A program made the position numbers and the translations under genes. From Nitrospinae bacterium CG11_big_fil_rev_8_21_14_0_20_45_15 (GTDB lineage: Bacteria > Nitrospinota > Nitrospinia > Nitrospinales > VA-1), in NCBI GenBank assembly GCA_002787235.1, contig PCWG01000039.1:1-43711 (forward strand): DNA of 43,711 nucleotides, read 5' to 3'. Each line of letters begins with the position of its first letter. Positions within the stretch are counted from its first letter, which is position 1. The notes beneath the pieces are model-generated. The model worked only from the letters and a program-made list of their open reading frames with translations, had not been told where the DNA came from and did not search any database. This document shows, piece by piece, positions 16,967 through 26,693 of this stretch.

Positions 16967-17794
16967 ATGTTTCCAGAGAGGGGAACCAAGAGTAAAAGAA
17001 AATCCCTTTTTCTTTTAGCCTTTATCTTAATATTTTCCTTCACTTTAATGACGGTGAGTGCCAAGCATGACAAAATGCCGTTGTTCCCCGAATTTCTTGC
17101 CTTAGCAGTATTAGAACCTATCCAGACAAAGACGACAGACGCATTAAAGTTTGTCAGCGATGGCATTGATCATTATTTTAATTTAGTCGATGTCTCCAAA
17201 GAAAACGAAATCCTTAAAAAAGAGATTGCTTCTCTTCATAACGAGAACAATCAGCTACGAGAAGAAATAAAAAGTTCAGTTCGTCTGGACGGATTGCAGA
17301 AGTTCTCCAAAGGTAAAGAGTATTCCGTATTACCCGCTACGGTCATTGGTCGTGATGCTACTCAGTGGTCTAAAATGATCTTTCTTGATAAGGGGACGAA
17401 CGATGGTGTCAAAGAAAGTTTTGCCGTAGTGAGTCCTTTGGGTGTGGTCGGTCAAATTGTTCAGGCCGGTCCCAATTCCTCAAAAGTTCTTTTGATCACA
17501 GACAGCAGGAGTGCCGTCGATGCTATCTTTCAAGAGTCACGTACGCGTGGTGTCGTTGTTGGCAATGGCAGTCTTAATTGCGACATGAAGTTTGTTGCGT
17601 TGACTGAGGAGGTGAACGAAGGGGATGTCGCTATTTCATCTGGATTGGGAGGTATCTATCCTAAAGGATTGGTTGTAGGTCGTGTGATCAGTGCCGTTAA
17701 AAAACAACAAAGTCTTTTTCAAACACTTTCTGTGGTTCCTGGAGCGGATCTTTCGCATTTGGAAGAAGCACTTATCGTGTTGCCAAAGACTTGA
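16967..17794 (+). CDS. mreC: Rod shape-determining protein MreC
   Basis: MreC is a bitopic inner-membrane protein whose periplasmic beta domains link MreB to the PBP2-RodA synthase. The 275-residue sequence has a single N-terminal membrane helix (about 13-31), a periplasmic coiled coil (about 70-105, SKENEILKKEIASLHNEN) and the two-barrel MreC domain. Typical motifs are ATVIGRDATQWSKMIFLDKG, SPLGVVGQIVQ and LLITDSRSAVDAIF. Length is normal. Its position between mreB and mreD confirms the assignment. Confidence 0.94.
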   Translation: MFPERGTKSKRKSLFLLAFILIFSFTLMTVSAKHDKMPLFPEFLALAVLEPIQTKTTDALKFVSDGIDHYFNLVDVSKENEILKKEIASLHNENNQLREEIKSSVRLDGLQKFSKGKEYSVLPATVIGRDATQWSKMIFLDKGTNDGVKESFAVVSPLGVVGQIVQAGPNSSKVLLITDSRSAVDAIFQESRTRGVVVGNGSLNCDMKFVALTEEVNEGDVAISSGLGGIYPKGLVVGRVISAVKKQQSLFQTLSVVPGADLSHLEEALIVLPKT

Positions 17795-17803
17795 GCCCAG
17801 CCT

Positions 17804-18307
17804 ATGTGGATTATCTTCATCGTATTTTTACTTCTCTTATTGATTTCTATTCAAACCACATTTTTGTCCTTGTTTGCCATTTCCGGCATTGTTCCTGATC
17901 TTGTATTAATTTTTGCGGTATATTGTGGTATCAAACTAAAAGACAGTAGAGGTGCTTACGCTGGATTGATCTCGGGTTTTATACAGGATTGTTTCTCTGG
18001 CGGTGTATTGGGATTCAATACACTTTCAAAATCATTGATTGCTTATGTTTTTTCTCACTTAAAAGACAAAATAATGGTTGAAGGGATCGTACCGATTTGT
18101 TTTTTTCTGTTTATATCTTCGGTATTTGACAGCACCTTATTTTTTTGTATTCAGTTTTTGTTATTCAAGAACGAGTGGGGAGAAGCACTTGTTCCTGCCA
18201 TCTTGGGATTTTCCCTGTACAATGCAGTCATAGGCCCCCTCAGTTTTTGGGCGTTTGAAGAATGTAAACGCTGGTTTTTACAAAAAACCTCAACAGAAAT
18301 TATGTGA
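17804..18307 (+). CDS. mreD: Rod shape-determining protein MreD
   Basis: This is a 167-residue hydrophobic protein with about five transmembrane helices and a family-typical PDLVLIFAVYCGIKL segment followed by GAYAGLISGFIQDCFSGGVLG. MreD is the poorly conserved membrane partner of MreC in the elongasome. It starts nine bases after the mreC stop, and its stop overlaps the mrdA start by one base (TGATG), indicating a tightly packed operon. The identification depends on both the sequence pattern and gene order. Confidence 0.88.
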   Translation: MWIIFIVFLLLLLISIQTTFLSLFAISGIVPDLVLIFAVYCGIKLKDSRGAYAGLISGFIQDCFSGGVLGFNTLSKSLIAYVFSHLKDKIMVEGIVPICFFLFISSVFDSTLFFCIQFLLFKNEWGEALVPAILGFSLYNAVIGPLSFWAFEECKRWFLQKTSTEIM

Positions 18308-20184
18308 TGTCCAGTTTTCATCGTTTCAATATAGAGTCTCTTGACTCACTCAAGGGAAAGATCCGAATTTATGCGATCCTCGCCGTCATATCCTTCTTAT
18401 GCTTGTGGATGCGAATCTGGTATCTGCAAATTCTAAAGGGTGACAGCTTTGAAGAACTTGCAAAAAATAATCGCATGCGCATGGTTTCACTGGCTCCTTT
18501 CAGAGGTGAATTGAAAGATAGGAATGAAGAAACTTTGGTGGGCGTACGCCCTTCCTTTAATTTATATATCACCCCTGAAGATGTCGAAAATATTTCTGAA
18601 ACCCTTGATTTTCTCGCCGAGACAATCACATTCGACCGAAAATTATTGAATAAGGCGATCAAACACACTCGATCGTTTAAAAATATTTTGATCAAAGCCG
18701 ATGTTTCTAGGGAAGATGTGGCGTTTGTTGAAGAGAATAAAATGCGTTTGCCGGGGATACAAATACAGGCCGAACCTTTGCGAAGTTACAAATATGGCAA
18801 CATGGCGGCGCATGTGTTCGGGTATCTTGGAGAAATATCAAAAAATAGGTTACTTGAAGAAGAAGGCGATTTTTATCGTTCTGGAGATTTGGTAGGAAAA
18901 GACGGGATTGAAAAAATATTTGAATCTACGTTAAAAGGTCAAAAAGGTCTCAAGGAAGTTGAGGTGGATGTTTCTGGTAGAGAATTGGCTGTATTGCGCA
19001 GACTGCCTCCTGTGGGTGGAAATGTTGTTACCTTGACTTTGGATAGCATTCTACAACAAACAGCAGAAAAGGCACTTTCAGGAGTACCGGGCGAACCGTT
19101 CAGCGGCGCATTGGTTCTAATGAAAGTCAAAACAGGTGAAATTTTGGCCGCAGTGAGCAAACCATCGTTCGATCCAAATTTGTTTGCAGGTGGAATTTCG
19201 CGAAGAAATTGGAGAGGATTATTATTTGATGAAATGCATCCTCTCCAAAACAGAGTTGTACAAGGTCAATACCCTCCCGGTTCGATTCATAAAATCGTAG
19301 TGGCCCTTGCAGGTCTCGAAGAAGGAATTGTTGACGAGAAAACGACATTTTATTGTCCAGGTTATTACAATTTGGGTAGAGGAAAATATCGTTGCTGGAA
19401 ACGGGGAGGCCATGGAAAAGTAGATATCCATAAAGCCCTCAAAGAATCTTGCGACGTTTATTTTTACAATTTGGGTAATAAATTAGGTGTTGATACGATT
19501 GCTCGTTATGCCAATCAGTTTGGGTTGGGTCGATTGACGGGGATACCTTTGTTCGGTGAAAAGCCGGGTTTAGCACCCACTGAAAAATGGAAGTTGAAAT
19601 CAAAAGGCGAAAATTGGTATCCAGGAGAAACGATATCAGCTTCAATCGGGCAAGGCTTTAATTTGGTCACACCCATACAGCAGGCTGTTTTGCTGGCAGG
19701 TGTTGCAAATAATGGAACCATAGTGAAACCATTTTTAGTGAAAAAAATCGAGTCTTTAAAAGGACAGTTGATCCAGGAGTTCTCCCCTGAAATAAAAATT
19801 AAGGGAAATATTTCCGAGAAATCGTTGGAAATTGTACGCGACGGTTTACGTGCTGTTGTTAATGAAGACGGTGGCACGGGACGTCGATCGCGCTTGCCAG
19901 ATATTATTGTGTCAGGCAAAACGGGAACAGCACAAGTTGTGCGAATGAAGAGTGGTGATGTTCCTGAAGAAGAGGATACGCCTTTTCTTTTCAGAGATCA
20001 TGCCTGGTTTGCCGCGTTTGCGCCTTATGATGATCCTGAAATTGCGATTTCAGTATTGGTAGAGCATGGCGGTCATGGTGGTTCTGCAGCGGCTCCCATT
20101 GCCCGAAAGGTTTTAAAGAAATATTTTGAGCTCTACCCACCTGCTTCCAAGATACAAGCAGAGTTTTCCTCTACAGTCAACTGA
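18307..20184 (+). CDS. mrdA: Penicillin-binding protein 2 (elongation-specific transpeptidase)
   Basis: PBP2 cross-links new peptidoglycan during side-wall elongation together with RodA. The 625-residue protein has one N-terminal membrane helix (about 20-38), a pedestal/dimerisation domain (about 55-230) and a class B transpeptidase domain. Catalytic motifs are SIHK (nucleophile near Ser326), SCD (near 381, the PBP2 version of SxN) and KTG (near 538, SGKTGTAQV). A PBP2-typical YCPGYYNLGRGKYRCW segment is present. ATG at 18307 overlaps the mreD stop; a GTG at 18304 would add one residue. rodA would be the expected next gene but is not here. A PilZ gene follows instead after 142 bases. Confidence 0.95.
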   Translation: MSSFHRFNIESLDSLKGKIRIYAILAVISFLCLWMRIWYLQILKGDSFEELAKNNRMRMVSLAPFRGELKDRNEETLVGVRPSFNLYITPEDVENISETLDFLAETITFDRKLLNKAIKHTRSFKNILIKADVSREDVAFVEENKMRLPGIQIQAEPLRSYKYGNMAAHVFGYLGEISKNRLLEEEGDFYRSGDLVGKDGIEKIFESTLKGQKGLKEVEVDVSGRELAVLRRLPPVGGNVVTLTLDSILQQTAEKALSGVPGEPFSGALVLMKVKTGEILAAVSKPSFDPNLFAGGISRRNWRGLLFDEMHPLQNRVVQGQYPPGSIHKIVVALAGLEEGIVDEKTTFYCPGYYNLGRGKYRCWKRGGHGKVDIHKALKESCDVYFYNLGNKLGVDTIARYANQFGLGRLTGIPLFGEKPGLAPTEKWKLKSKGENWYPGETISASIGQGFNLVTPIQQAVLLAGVANNGTIVKPFLVKKIESLKGQLIQEFSPEIKIKGNISEKSLEIVRDGLRAVVNEDGGTGRRSRLPDIIVSGKTGTAQVVRMKSGDVPEEEDTPFLFRDHAWFAAFAPYDDPEIAISVLVEHGGHGGSAAAPIARKVLKKYFELYPPASKIQAEFSSTVN

Positions 20185-20326
20185 TTGGATTTTGTTGCGC
20201 AAACGGATTTTTAAGTTTTAAAATACTTGAAATCTTTTTTCCCTTCCCGTATTTTTACTTATTCTAAATTTCAAGTAGTATAAAGCTCCTTGTTGAAATT
20301 TAATAATTTTATCCTTTGTCTGTAAT

Positions 20327-20974
20327 ATGCTTGAACCATTACCACTTGAAAACGGGCGAAAAATCATCGCGCATATTCGTGGAGAAAGTTACGATGTTTG
20401 TGTGAGAGGTTGGGCGGAGCACCAATTTATTTTGATTGATATGCCTCGTGTGAGCGGAGAATTGGTACGTGTTGCCCCGCAAACGGGATGCACTGTGAAT
20501 TTCATGCGTGATGGCAAAATGGTGAGTTTCAAGTCCAGTGTGATTTTTTGTTTTAATCAGGCATTGGTCATGCTGATCGAATATCCGAAAAGGTATGACA
20601 TGTTTAATCTTCGTAAAAGCATCCGGTTCAAGACAAATTTTCAGATGAACTATTCATACAAGGTGTTAGACACTACGATTGTTGAACGTGCTACCATTCG
20701 TGATACCAGTATGGGAGGATTTTTGATCACTCATGTCAAACCGCTGACCAAAAAAAGCATCGTGAGTGTTGAAACTACTTTGCCGTCCGGTACGATAGAA
20801 GGGGTGAGTGCCAGGGTTTGTAGCGTGCGAAAGAATCCGAAAGAAGTCGCAGAACCCTTTGTTACAGGTCTGCAATTGATTGATCCAGGTTCTGAAGTCA
20901 TCCATGTGATGAAAAATTTTCTTGATACCCGATTGCGATCTGAAAGAAGAGAAAAAGCCCGAATCTCTTTTTGA
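20327..20974 (+). CDS. PilZ-domain cyclic di-GMP receptor protein (YcgR-like)
   Basis: The 215-residue protein has an N-terminal YcgR-type beta domain (about 1-90) followed by a PilZ domain (about 93-205). Both c-di-GMP-binding signatures are intact: RKSIR (Arg96-x3-Arg100) and DTSMGG (Asp126-x-Ser128-x-x-Gly131). No signal peptide or membrane segment is present, so it is a cytosolic receptor that likely transmits c-di-GMP level to a protein partner. Possible outputs include motility, envelope or exopolysaccharide, but no neighbouring gene identifies which. No Shine-Dalgarno precedes ATG 20327; a TATAAA at 20279-20284 is a weak -10 candidate. It ends four bases before the convergent uvrB stop. 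Confidence 0.88.
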   Translation: MLEPLPLENGRKIIAHIRGESYDVCVRGWAEHQFILIDMPRVSGELVRVAPQTGCTVNFMRDGKMVSFKSSVIFCFNQALVMLIEYPKRYDMFNLRKSIRFKTNFQMNYSYKVLDTTIVERATIRDTSMGGFLITHVKPLTKKSIVSVETTLPSGTIEGVSARVCSVRKNPKEVAEPFVTGLQLIDPGSEVIHVMKNFLDTRLRSERREKARISF

Positions 20975-20978
20975 GTAT

Positions 20979-22970
20979 TTATTCTGGAATTTTCAAATCT
21001 CGCATTTTTAATTTTTGTATTTTATCTCTCAGTTCTGCGGCCTTTTCAAACTCCAGAGCCTTTGCCGCAGTGAGCATTTCTTTTTCCATTCGTTTTATGA
21101 CGGATATCAAATTCTTTCCAACCAGATATTCCTCCTCGTCTTCTTCCACAAGCAATGCAGGCTCATCGTATTCTTTTTTCAGAAGAGACTCTTCCACCGT
21201 TCTTTTAATCGATCGGGGTTCCACATTATGAAGCAGGTTGTATTCCTTTTGGATATTACGTCTGCGAGTCATTTCATCAAGAGCTTTTTGCATGGATTTC
21301 GTGATTTCGTCGGCGTACATGATTACAGATCCTGATAGATGGCGCGCCGCCCGGCCCGATGTTTGTATCAGTGAAGTGGTTGACCTTAAAAATCCTTCTT
21401 TATCAGCATCCAGTATCGCAACCAGGGATACTTCGGGAATGTCCAGACCTTCGCGCAGAAGGTTGATCCCTATGAGAGCATCAAATTCTCCCAATCGCAA
21501 TTCGCGGATGATTTGGGTGCGGTCGAGGGTGGTGATGTCGGAGTGCAGGTACTTCACCCGTATGCCGGCTTCGGTGAAATGTTCGGTCAAATCTTCCGCG
21601 AAGCGTTTGGTCAATGTTGTGACGAGAGTGCGCTCATTATTTTGCGCACGTAAAAGAATTTCATTTTGCAGGTCATCGACCTGTCCAGATATGGGACGAA
21701 TTTCTACAGGAGGATCTATGAGGCCCGTAGGTCTCGCAATCAGCTCGGAGACGTTTCCATTTGAGGTTTCAATTTCATATTCAGAAGGAGTGGCGGATGC
21801 GTATATGACATGACGGACATGATCTTCAAATTCCTTGAACTTGAGTGGGCGGTTGTCCAAAGCGGAGGGCAAGCGAAAACCATGTTGTATCAAACTTTCT
21901 TTACGAGACCGATCTCCCAGATACATGCCTCGGAGTTGAGGCAGTGTCACATGGCTTTCGTCGATGATGAACAGCGCATCTTTGGGGAAATAGTCAAGCA
22001 GGGTGGGGCCGGGTTCCCCCGGCGAGCGAGCGGTCAAATGACGTGAATAATTTTCAATCCCCTGGCAGTAACCCACTTCTTTGATCATTTCCAGATCGAA
22101 TAGAGTGCGCTGGTCGATTCTTTGCGCTTCAATCAATTTATTTTCACTTTCAAAATATTGAACCCGATCAATGAGTTCTTCTCGAATAGCATGGATGGCT
22201 CTTTTTAAAGGCTCCTCAGGTGTAACGTAATGACTGGCAGGGTAAATGGCAACCCGGTCAAGTTGCCCGATGGTTTTTTGAGTCAGTGGGTCGAATCGAG
22301 TCAAGGACTCTACTTCGTCGCCAAAGAATTCAATGCGAATGGCTTCGTTTCTTTCATAGACAGGTAATACATCGACCACATCGCCGCGGGCTCTGAAAGT
22401 GCCGCGTTGAAAATCGATGTCGTTGCGTTTGTATTGGATGGATACCAGTTTTTCCAATACAAATTCTCTGGAAACTGTCATCCCCGGTTCCAGAAATAAC
22501 AGCATTCCGTGATAGGCCTCAGGTGACCCCAGTCCATAAATACATGAAACACTAGCGACGATGATGACATCCGTTCTTTCAAACAAACTGTGCGTTGCGG
22601 CATGCCGCATTTTATCGATTTCGTCGTTTATGGAAGCGTCTTTTTCAATGTACGTGTCGGTTGTGGGCAAATACGCTTCGGGTTGATAATAATCATAATA
22701 GCTGACAAAATATCCGACGGCATTTTCAGGAAAAAAACTTTTGAATTCGCTATATAATTGAGCCGCAAGAGTTTTGTTGTGCGCTAAAACCAATGTGGGT
22801 TTTTGAATATTCTGAATGATATTGGCCAGAGTGTATGTCTTGCCCGATCCCGTAACGCCCAGTAATGTTTGCGCACGAATTCCTGCTTCGAGTCGGGCGG
22901 TTATTTCTCGAATGGCTTTGGGTTGATCGCCTGCAGGGCTGTATTCTGACTTCAGTATAAAAGGTTGCAT
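20979..22970 (-). CDS. uvrB: UvrABC system protein B (excinuclease subunit)
   Basis: UvrB verifies DNA damage and positions UvrC for incision in nucleotide excision repair. The 663-residue sequence contains Walker A GVTGSGKT (38-45), the beta-hairpin region [20 protein letters not shown], the DESH Walker B ([17 protein letters not shown]), helicase motifs V and VI ([20 protein letters not shown] and QTSGRAAR) and a C-terminal UVR motif (about 620-655, [13 protein letters not shown]) that binds UvrC. All are intact. The gene converges on the PilZ gene with a four-base gap. I looked for a LexA operator in the 190-base upstream region and saw no match to either common consensus. Confidence 0.97.
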   Translation of the reverse strand: MQPFILKSEYSPAGDQPKAIREITARLEAGIRAQTLLGVTGSGKTYTLANIIQNIQKPTLVLAHNKTLAAQLYSEFKSFFPENAVGYFVSYYDYYQPEAYLPTTDTYIEKDASINDEIDKMRHAATHSLFERTDVIIVASVSCIYGLGSPEAYHGMLLFLEPGMTVSREFVLEKLVSIQYKRNDIDFQRGTFRARGDVVDVLPVYERNEAIRIEFFGDEVESLTRFDPLTQKTIGQLDRVAIYPASHYVTPEEPLKRAIHAIREELIDRVQYFESENKLIEAQRIDQRTLFDLEMIKEVGYCQGIENYSRHLTARSPGEPGPTLLDYFPKDALFIIDESHVTLPQLRGMYLGDRSRKESLIQHGFRLPSALDNRPLKFKEFEDHVRHVIYASATPSEYEIETSNGNVSELIARPTGLIDPPVEIRPISGQVDDLQNEILLRAQNNERTLVTTLTKRFAEDLTEHFTEAGIRVKYLHSDITTLDRTQIIRELRLGEFDALIGINLLREGLDIPEVSLVAILDADKEGFLRSTTSLIQTSGRAARHLSGSVIMYADEITKSMQKALDEMTRRRNIQKEYNLLHNVEPRSIKRTVEESLLKKEYDEPALLVEEDEEEYLVGKNLISVIKRMEKEMLTAAKALEFEKAAELRDKIQKLKMRDLKIPE

Positions 22971-23159
22971 GTGTTTTGAATTTTACTGTGGGTTGTTGGG
23001 GAACTTAACGAAACCATTATGATATGATGAAAAACCACTCTCCCTTTAATTATTAATGGATTGAGGGCAAGATTCAATGATGATTGTTGAATGCACAGGA
23101 TGGTTTATTTGTTTATGGCTTAATAAGAAGTTTGATAAATAACAGGGCGAGGAGTTTTT

Positions 23160-24350
23160 GTGCTTGATGATTGTTCGGTAATAAAAAATATTCGATTTGG
23201 TAATTCTGATATCACACTGGTGGGCACCGCGCATGTTTCCCAGAAAAGTGTTGAGCTAGTAGAGGAACAAATCCTGACGGGTGATTATGACTGCGTTGCT
23301 ATTGAACTTTGTGAACCACGTCATGAAAAAATAACCAATAAGTCGGCATGGAAAGAATTGGATATCTTCCAGATATTCAAACAGCAAAAGGCGGCTTTAT
23401 TGCTGGTAAATCTTGCTATGGCGGCTTATCAAAAACGTCTTGCTGAAAAACTGGGTGTCGAACCGGGACAGGAAATGATTCGAGCCATTGAACTGGCAAC
23501 GGAAAAAAATATTCGTCTGGAATTGATTGATCGGGACATCAGTACTACCTTGCGCAGGCTTCTCCATAAAGTTTCTTTTTGGCAGAAGATGAAAATTTTT
23601 GTAGGACTGGTCGCCGGAGTTTTTGTCGGAGAGGAAATCGATGAAGAACAAATCGAAAATCTGAAAAAAGGGGATATGCTCCAATCGGTCGTAGAAGAGT
23701 TCAGCGAAGAATTGCCGCAGGTGAAACAAGTCTTGATCGACGAACGTGACCGGTTCATGACTGGAAATCTGATAAAAATCGCCCAGTCTGAAGACGCTCC
23801 CAAAAAAATACTCGCCGTTGTTGGTGCGGGCCATTTGATGGGCATGATTCCAGCTTTTGATTCTCCACCTACCGAAGCAGAGATAAAGGAAATTGAAATA
23901 AAACCGCCGCCTGGTAAAGTGGGGCCGATCATTGGCTGGGCCATTGGTATTATTATTTTGTGTTTCTTTTATATTGGCTATCAAAAATCTCCCGAACTGG
24001 GATGGCAAATCATCAGCACATGGGTTCTTGTCAACGGGGGCTTGAGTGCATTGGGTGCGGCAATTGCTATGGCGCATCCGCTTTCAGTGATCACCGCTTT
24101 CATTGCGGCTCCCATCACTTCACTCAATCCCACGATCGGCGCGGGAATGGTGGTGGGCTTGGTGGAGTCCTGGTTGCGTAAACCGAAAGTAGAAGATTTT
24201 GAAAGTTTGCGTGAAGATCTCGCGCATTTTACGCTCTGGCGCAAGAATGGGGTTTTGCGCGTTCTGCTGATTTTCTTTGGCGCGAACCTTGGTTCGGCTG
24301 TTGGGACTTATGTCGCGGGTGCTTCAATCATCTCTCAAATTTGGGGATGA
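23160..24350 (+). CDS. TraB/PrgY family membrane protein
   Basis: The 396-residue protein opens with the TraB/GumN-type signature (ITLVGTAHVSQKSVELV), followed by CVAIELCEPRH and, later, LAVVGAGHLMGMIPAF. This conserved half resembles the erythromycin-esterase/TIKI-like fold, in which His and Glu residues could bind a metal. The C-terminal part (about 255-396) has three or four transmembrane helices with a Gly/Ala-rich segment. TraB in Enterococcus shuts down pheromone signalling, but bacterial homologues are uncharacterised, so function here is unknown. Start GTG at 23160 has GAGGAG five bases upstream. It overlaps the next gene by ATGA. Confidence 0.85.
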   Translation: MLDDCSVIKNIRFGNSDITLVGTAHVSQKSVELVEEQILTGDYDCVAIELCEPRHEKITNKSAWKELDIFQIFKQQKAALLLVNLAMAAYQKRLAEKLGVEPGQEMIRAIELATEKNIRLELIDRDISTTLRRLLHKVSFWQKMKIFVGLVAGVFVGEEIDEEQIENLKKGDMLQSVVEEFSEELPQVKQVLIDERDRFMTGNLIKIAQSEDAPKKILAVVGAGHLMGMIPAFDSPPTEAEIKEIEIKPPPGKVGPIIGWAIGIIILCFFYIGYQKSPELGWQIISTWVLVNGGLSALGAAIAMAHPLSVITAFIAAPITSLNPTIGAGMVVGLVESWLRKPKVEDFESLREDLAHFTLWRKNGVLRVLLIFFGANLGSAVGTYVAGASIISQIWG

Positions 24351-25300
24351 TTGTGTCCGTTACGAACAGACAACCGTTGATTGCGGTCACTCCGCCCGTA
24401 TTTTCCCGCTCTGCGATTTTACGGGAGGAATTACTGCAATCTTTTCCCAACGCAATATTTAATCCGAAAGATCAGTATATGCAGGGAGCGGAATTGATTG
24501 AATTTCTTTCTCAGGCCGAAGGGGCCATTGTAGGAAGAGATCATATTAATGCAGAAACGCTGGCTCGATTGCCTCGACTGAAAGTCATTGCTAAATATGG
24601 TGTGGGTATGGACACCATCGATTCAACAGCTTTTGACCATTCTCAGGTTGCATTGAGAGTGACTCCGGGTGTTAACAAAAATTCGGTCGCTGAATTGACG
24701 ATTTGTTTCATCATCGGTCTTTTGCACAATGTGTTTTCTGTCGGCTTCGATTTGAAACGAGGTGTCTGGCGGAAAGAGGGAGGCGTGCAGTTGCTGGGCA
24801 AGACCGTTGGTATTGTCGGGTGTGGTCATATCGGCGAGAGACTCATCGAAATTCTGATTCCCTTTTCTTGTAATGTATTGGTTCATGATATCGTTTCCAA
24901 GGCAGAGGTTTGTGAGAAATATGGGGCCAGAGAAGTGAATTTGGATACTTTATGTCGTGAGGCCGATATCTTGACGTTTCATGTCCCATTGACCGCAGAA
25001 ACGCATCGCATGGTGGATGAAAATTTTCTTTATCAAATGAAACCCTCTGCCTGTCTTGTCAATACCAGCCGAGGTGCGGTGATTGATTTTCCCGCATTGA
25101 AGGAGGCTTTGATAACAGGACGGATTGCTGGTGCGGCAGTGGATGTGTTTGATCCCGAGCCACCTGAGGACGATGAATTGCTGGCACTACACAATTTCAT
25201 GGGCACCCCTCACATTGGAGGAAATACGTTGGAGGCCACACTGGCGATGGGGCGAGCTCCGATGCGACAATTGATTGATTTTTTTCAGATGGAGTCATAA
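24347..25300 (+). CDS. D-isomer 2-hydroxyacid dehydrogenase (phosphoglycerate dehydrogenase-like)
   Basis: This NAD-dependent D-2-hydroxyacid dehydrogenase has 317 residues. The substrate domain is followed by the dinucleotide motif KTVGIVGCGHIGERL. Catalytic residues are in place: Arg in VNTSRGAVIDF, Glu in VDVFDPEPPEDDEL and His in MGTPHIGGNTLEA. It is closest to short SerA-type enzymes without the regulatory ACT domain, so 3-phosphoglycerate is a plausible but unproved substrate; glycerate or another 2-ketoacid is possible. The ATG at 24347 overlaps the preceding stop as ATGA; TTG at 24341 would add two residues. The next gene begins directly after its stop. Confidence 0.88.
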   Translation: MIVSVTNRQPLIAVTPPVFSRSAILREELLQSFPNAIFNPKDQYMQGAELIEFLSQAEGAIVGRDHINAETLARLPRLKVIAKYGVGMDTIDSTAFDHSQVALRVTPGVNKNSVAELTICFIIGLLHNVFSVGFDLKRGVWRKEGGVQLLGKTVGIVGCGHIGERLIEILIPFSCNVLVHDIVSKAEVCEKYGAREVNLDTLCREADILTFHVPLTAETHRMVDENFLYQMKPSACLVNTSRGAVIDFPALKEALITGRIAGAAVDVFDPEPPEDDELLALHNFMGTPHIGGNTLEATLAMGRAPMRQLIDFFQMES

Positions 25301-25903
25301 ATGGCAGGGTACGAACAAAAAGATTGGCAGGGGCATTACGATGCGGACGATCTCAGATGGGATTTGGGTGAAGCCTCGCCGCCGATAAAAAAATTATGGG
25401 AAGATAAAGAAATTTTACCGGGAAATACAATCATCCCCGGTTGCGGGCGTGGACATGAAGCCTTGTTTTTGATGGAAAAAGGTTTTCGGGTTGCAGGGGT
25501 GGACTACAGCCCCGGAGCAATTGATTATCTGTCTAGGGAAATCAGCAATAGAAATTTGCAGGGATGCGCTTTACTGGAAAATTTTTTCCAGCTCAACGAC
25601 GATCACAACGCACAATATGATTTGATGATCGAGCAAACTTTCTTTTGCGCGATCTCGCCACAGCATCGACCTCTTTATGTTGAAACGGCTTACAGACTTC
25701 TGAAAGACAATGGAATTCTGGCAGGCGTTTTTTATGAAACAGGGGTAGAGGACGGTCCTCCTTTCAACACAACTCGCGAGGATATCATGCAGAATTTTGA
25801 GCCGTTTTTCAAGATCAAGAGATTGGAAAAAACCTCGCATTCTGCAGAAAGCAGAAAAGGAAAAGAATGGTTGGGGATATTGGAAAAACGGTCAAGAATC
25901 TGA
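25301..25903 (+). CDS. TPMT-like class I SAM-dependent methyltransferase
   Basis: The 200-residue protein fits the thiopurine S-methyltransferase-like family. It has an N-terminal W-x2-HY-x-DDLRWDLG segment, SAM motif I with the family's Pro-Gly-Cys-Gly (IIPGCGRGHEALFLMEKG, about 44-61), VAGVDYSPGAI, and an FFCAISP motif after motif II. Such bacterial enzymes methylate thiols, selenium, tellurium or halides, and this one's substrate cannot be told from sequence. It starts directly after the dehydrogenase stop (zero spacing), so it is the third member of a translationally linked chain. It converges on the SRAP gene with a 7-base gap. Confidence 0.87.
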   Translation: MAGYEQKDWQGHYDADDLRWDLGEASPPIKKLWEDKEILPGNTIIPGCGRGHEALFLMEKGFRVAGVDYSPGAIDYLSREISNRNLQGCALLENFFQLNDDHNAQYDLMIEQTFFCAISPQHRPLYVETAYRLLKDNGILAGVFYETGVEDGPPFNTTREDIMQNFEPFFKIKRLEKTSHSAESRKGKEWLGILEKRSRI

Positions 25904-25910
25904 AGCTGGA

Positions 25911-26594
25911 TTAAAATAAAGTTTCCTGAACGGGCGGGAGGTCTTCGGACTGCAGGCATTCAGGAGTGTTATTCTTTGCAGAATTGACCTTTCTGGATAT
26001 CGTACGTATGGACATTAGTTCGTCGGGGTAGGGTGTCAATAGAGAATGCAAAGACAGAGGATTCGATTCGCTGGATAACCAGCGGTCATAATCGTCGGAC
26101 TTCAGTATGGCGGGCATTCTGTGGTGGATGGATTGTAATAAGGTGTTGGCCTCTGTGGTGATAATGCAGAAAGCCTGAAAAGAATTTTCTTTGCATTGGA
26201 ATTCGGACCATAGCCCCGCGAATGAAAAAATTTCATCAGACTTCAAGGCCATATGATGAGGGTATTTAGTACCATGAATACTTTTCCACTCGATGAATCC
26301 ATCTGCGGGAATCAGGCACCTTCGGTGACGAAAGGAATTTTTGAAACTGCTTTTTTGCATCAGCGTTTCAGCACGCCCGTTGATAACTCGACGGCTCAAT
26401 GAAGGAGAGCCGGACCATGGGAATCCCCACTCCATCATACGTAATTCATTTTGCTTTTCTGTTTGAATCACGACAAGATTGTTTTGAGCCGGTGCAATGT
26501 TGTAGCGTGGTTTGAAGGAGTCAGGACAAGAGGGCAGGGAGTAATGCTCGGCAACGGCTTTTTTTGTTTTGGCTAATGTGTAACGTCCGCACAT
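25911..26594 (-). CDS. SRAP-domain abasic-site shield protein (YedK/HMCES family)
   Basis: SRAP proteins form a thiazolidine cross-link between Cys2 and abasic sites in single-stranded DNA, protecting them during replication. The start is placed at 26594 because the catalytic Cys must follow the initiator Met (MCGRYTL). A longer frame from 26651 would bury it and cannot be active. Other conserved residues are present: FKPRYNIAPAQN, MEWGFPW, NGRAET, CLIPADGFIEWK (active-site Glu) and HHRMPAIL (active-site His). Length is then 227 residues, normal for YedK. It may support repair alongside uvrB nearby, but it is a lone gene converging on the methyltransferase gene. Confidence 0.93.
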   Translation of the reverse strand: MCGRYTLAKTKKAVAEHYSLPSCPDSFKPRYNIAPAQNNLVVIQTEKQNELRMMEWGFPWSGSPSLSRRVINGRAETLMQKSSFKNSFRHRRCLIPADGFIEWKSIHGTKYPHHMALKSDEIFSFAGLWSEFQCKENSFQAFCIITTEANTLLQSIHHRMPAILKSDDYDRWLSSESNPLSLHSLLTPYPDELMSIRTISRKVNSAKNNTPECLQSEDLPPVQETLF

Positions 26595-26693
26595 TTTATT
26601 AGACTTATATTCGACTCGGTTGCATGTCAGGAGATTCAAGCATTGCATCATAACATGTGCCGATGAGATTAACTTTTTGAAAGTGATTTGATT

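Noticed and set aside
21238-21813. 191-codon + strand frame antisense to uvrB
   Set aside because: Arg/Ser-rich composition typical of a reverse-strand shadow, no ribosome-binding site, and uvrB is unambiguous.
22971-23159. LexA (SOS) operator upstream of uvrB
   Set aside because: Neither CTGT-N8-ACAG nor GAAC-N4-GTTC is present in the gap.
23397-24077. 226-codon - strand frame antisense to the TraB gene
   Set aside because: No recognisable domain and lacks a start context; the + strand frame matches a known family over its full length.
26595-26651. N-terminal extension of the SRAP protein
   Set aside because: The catalytic Cys must be residue 2 after Met removal, which fixes the start at 26594.
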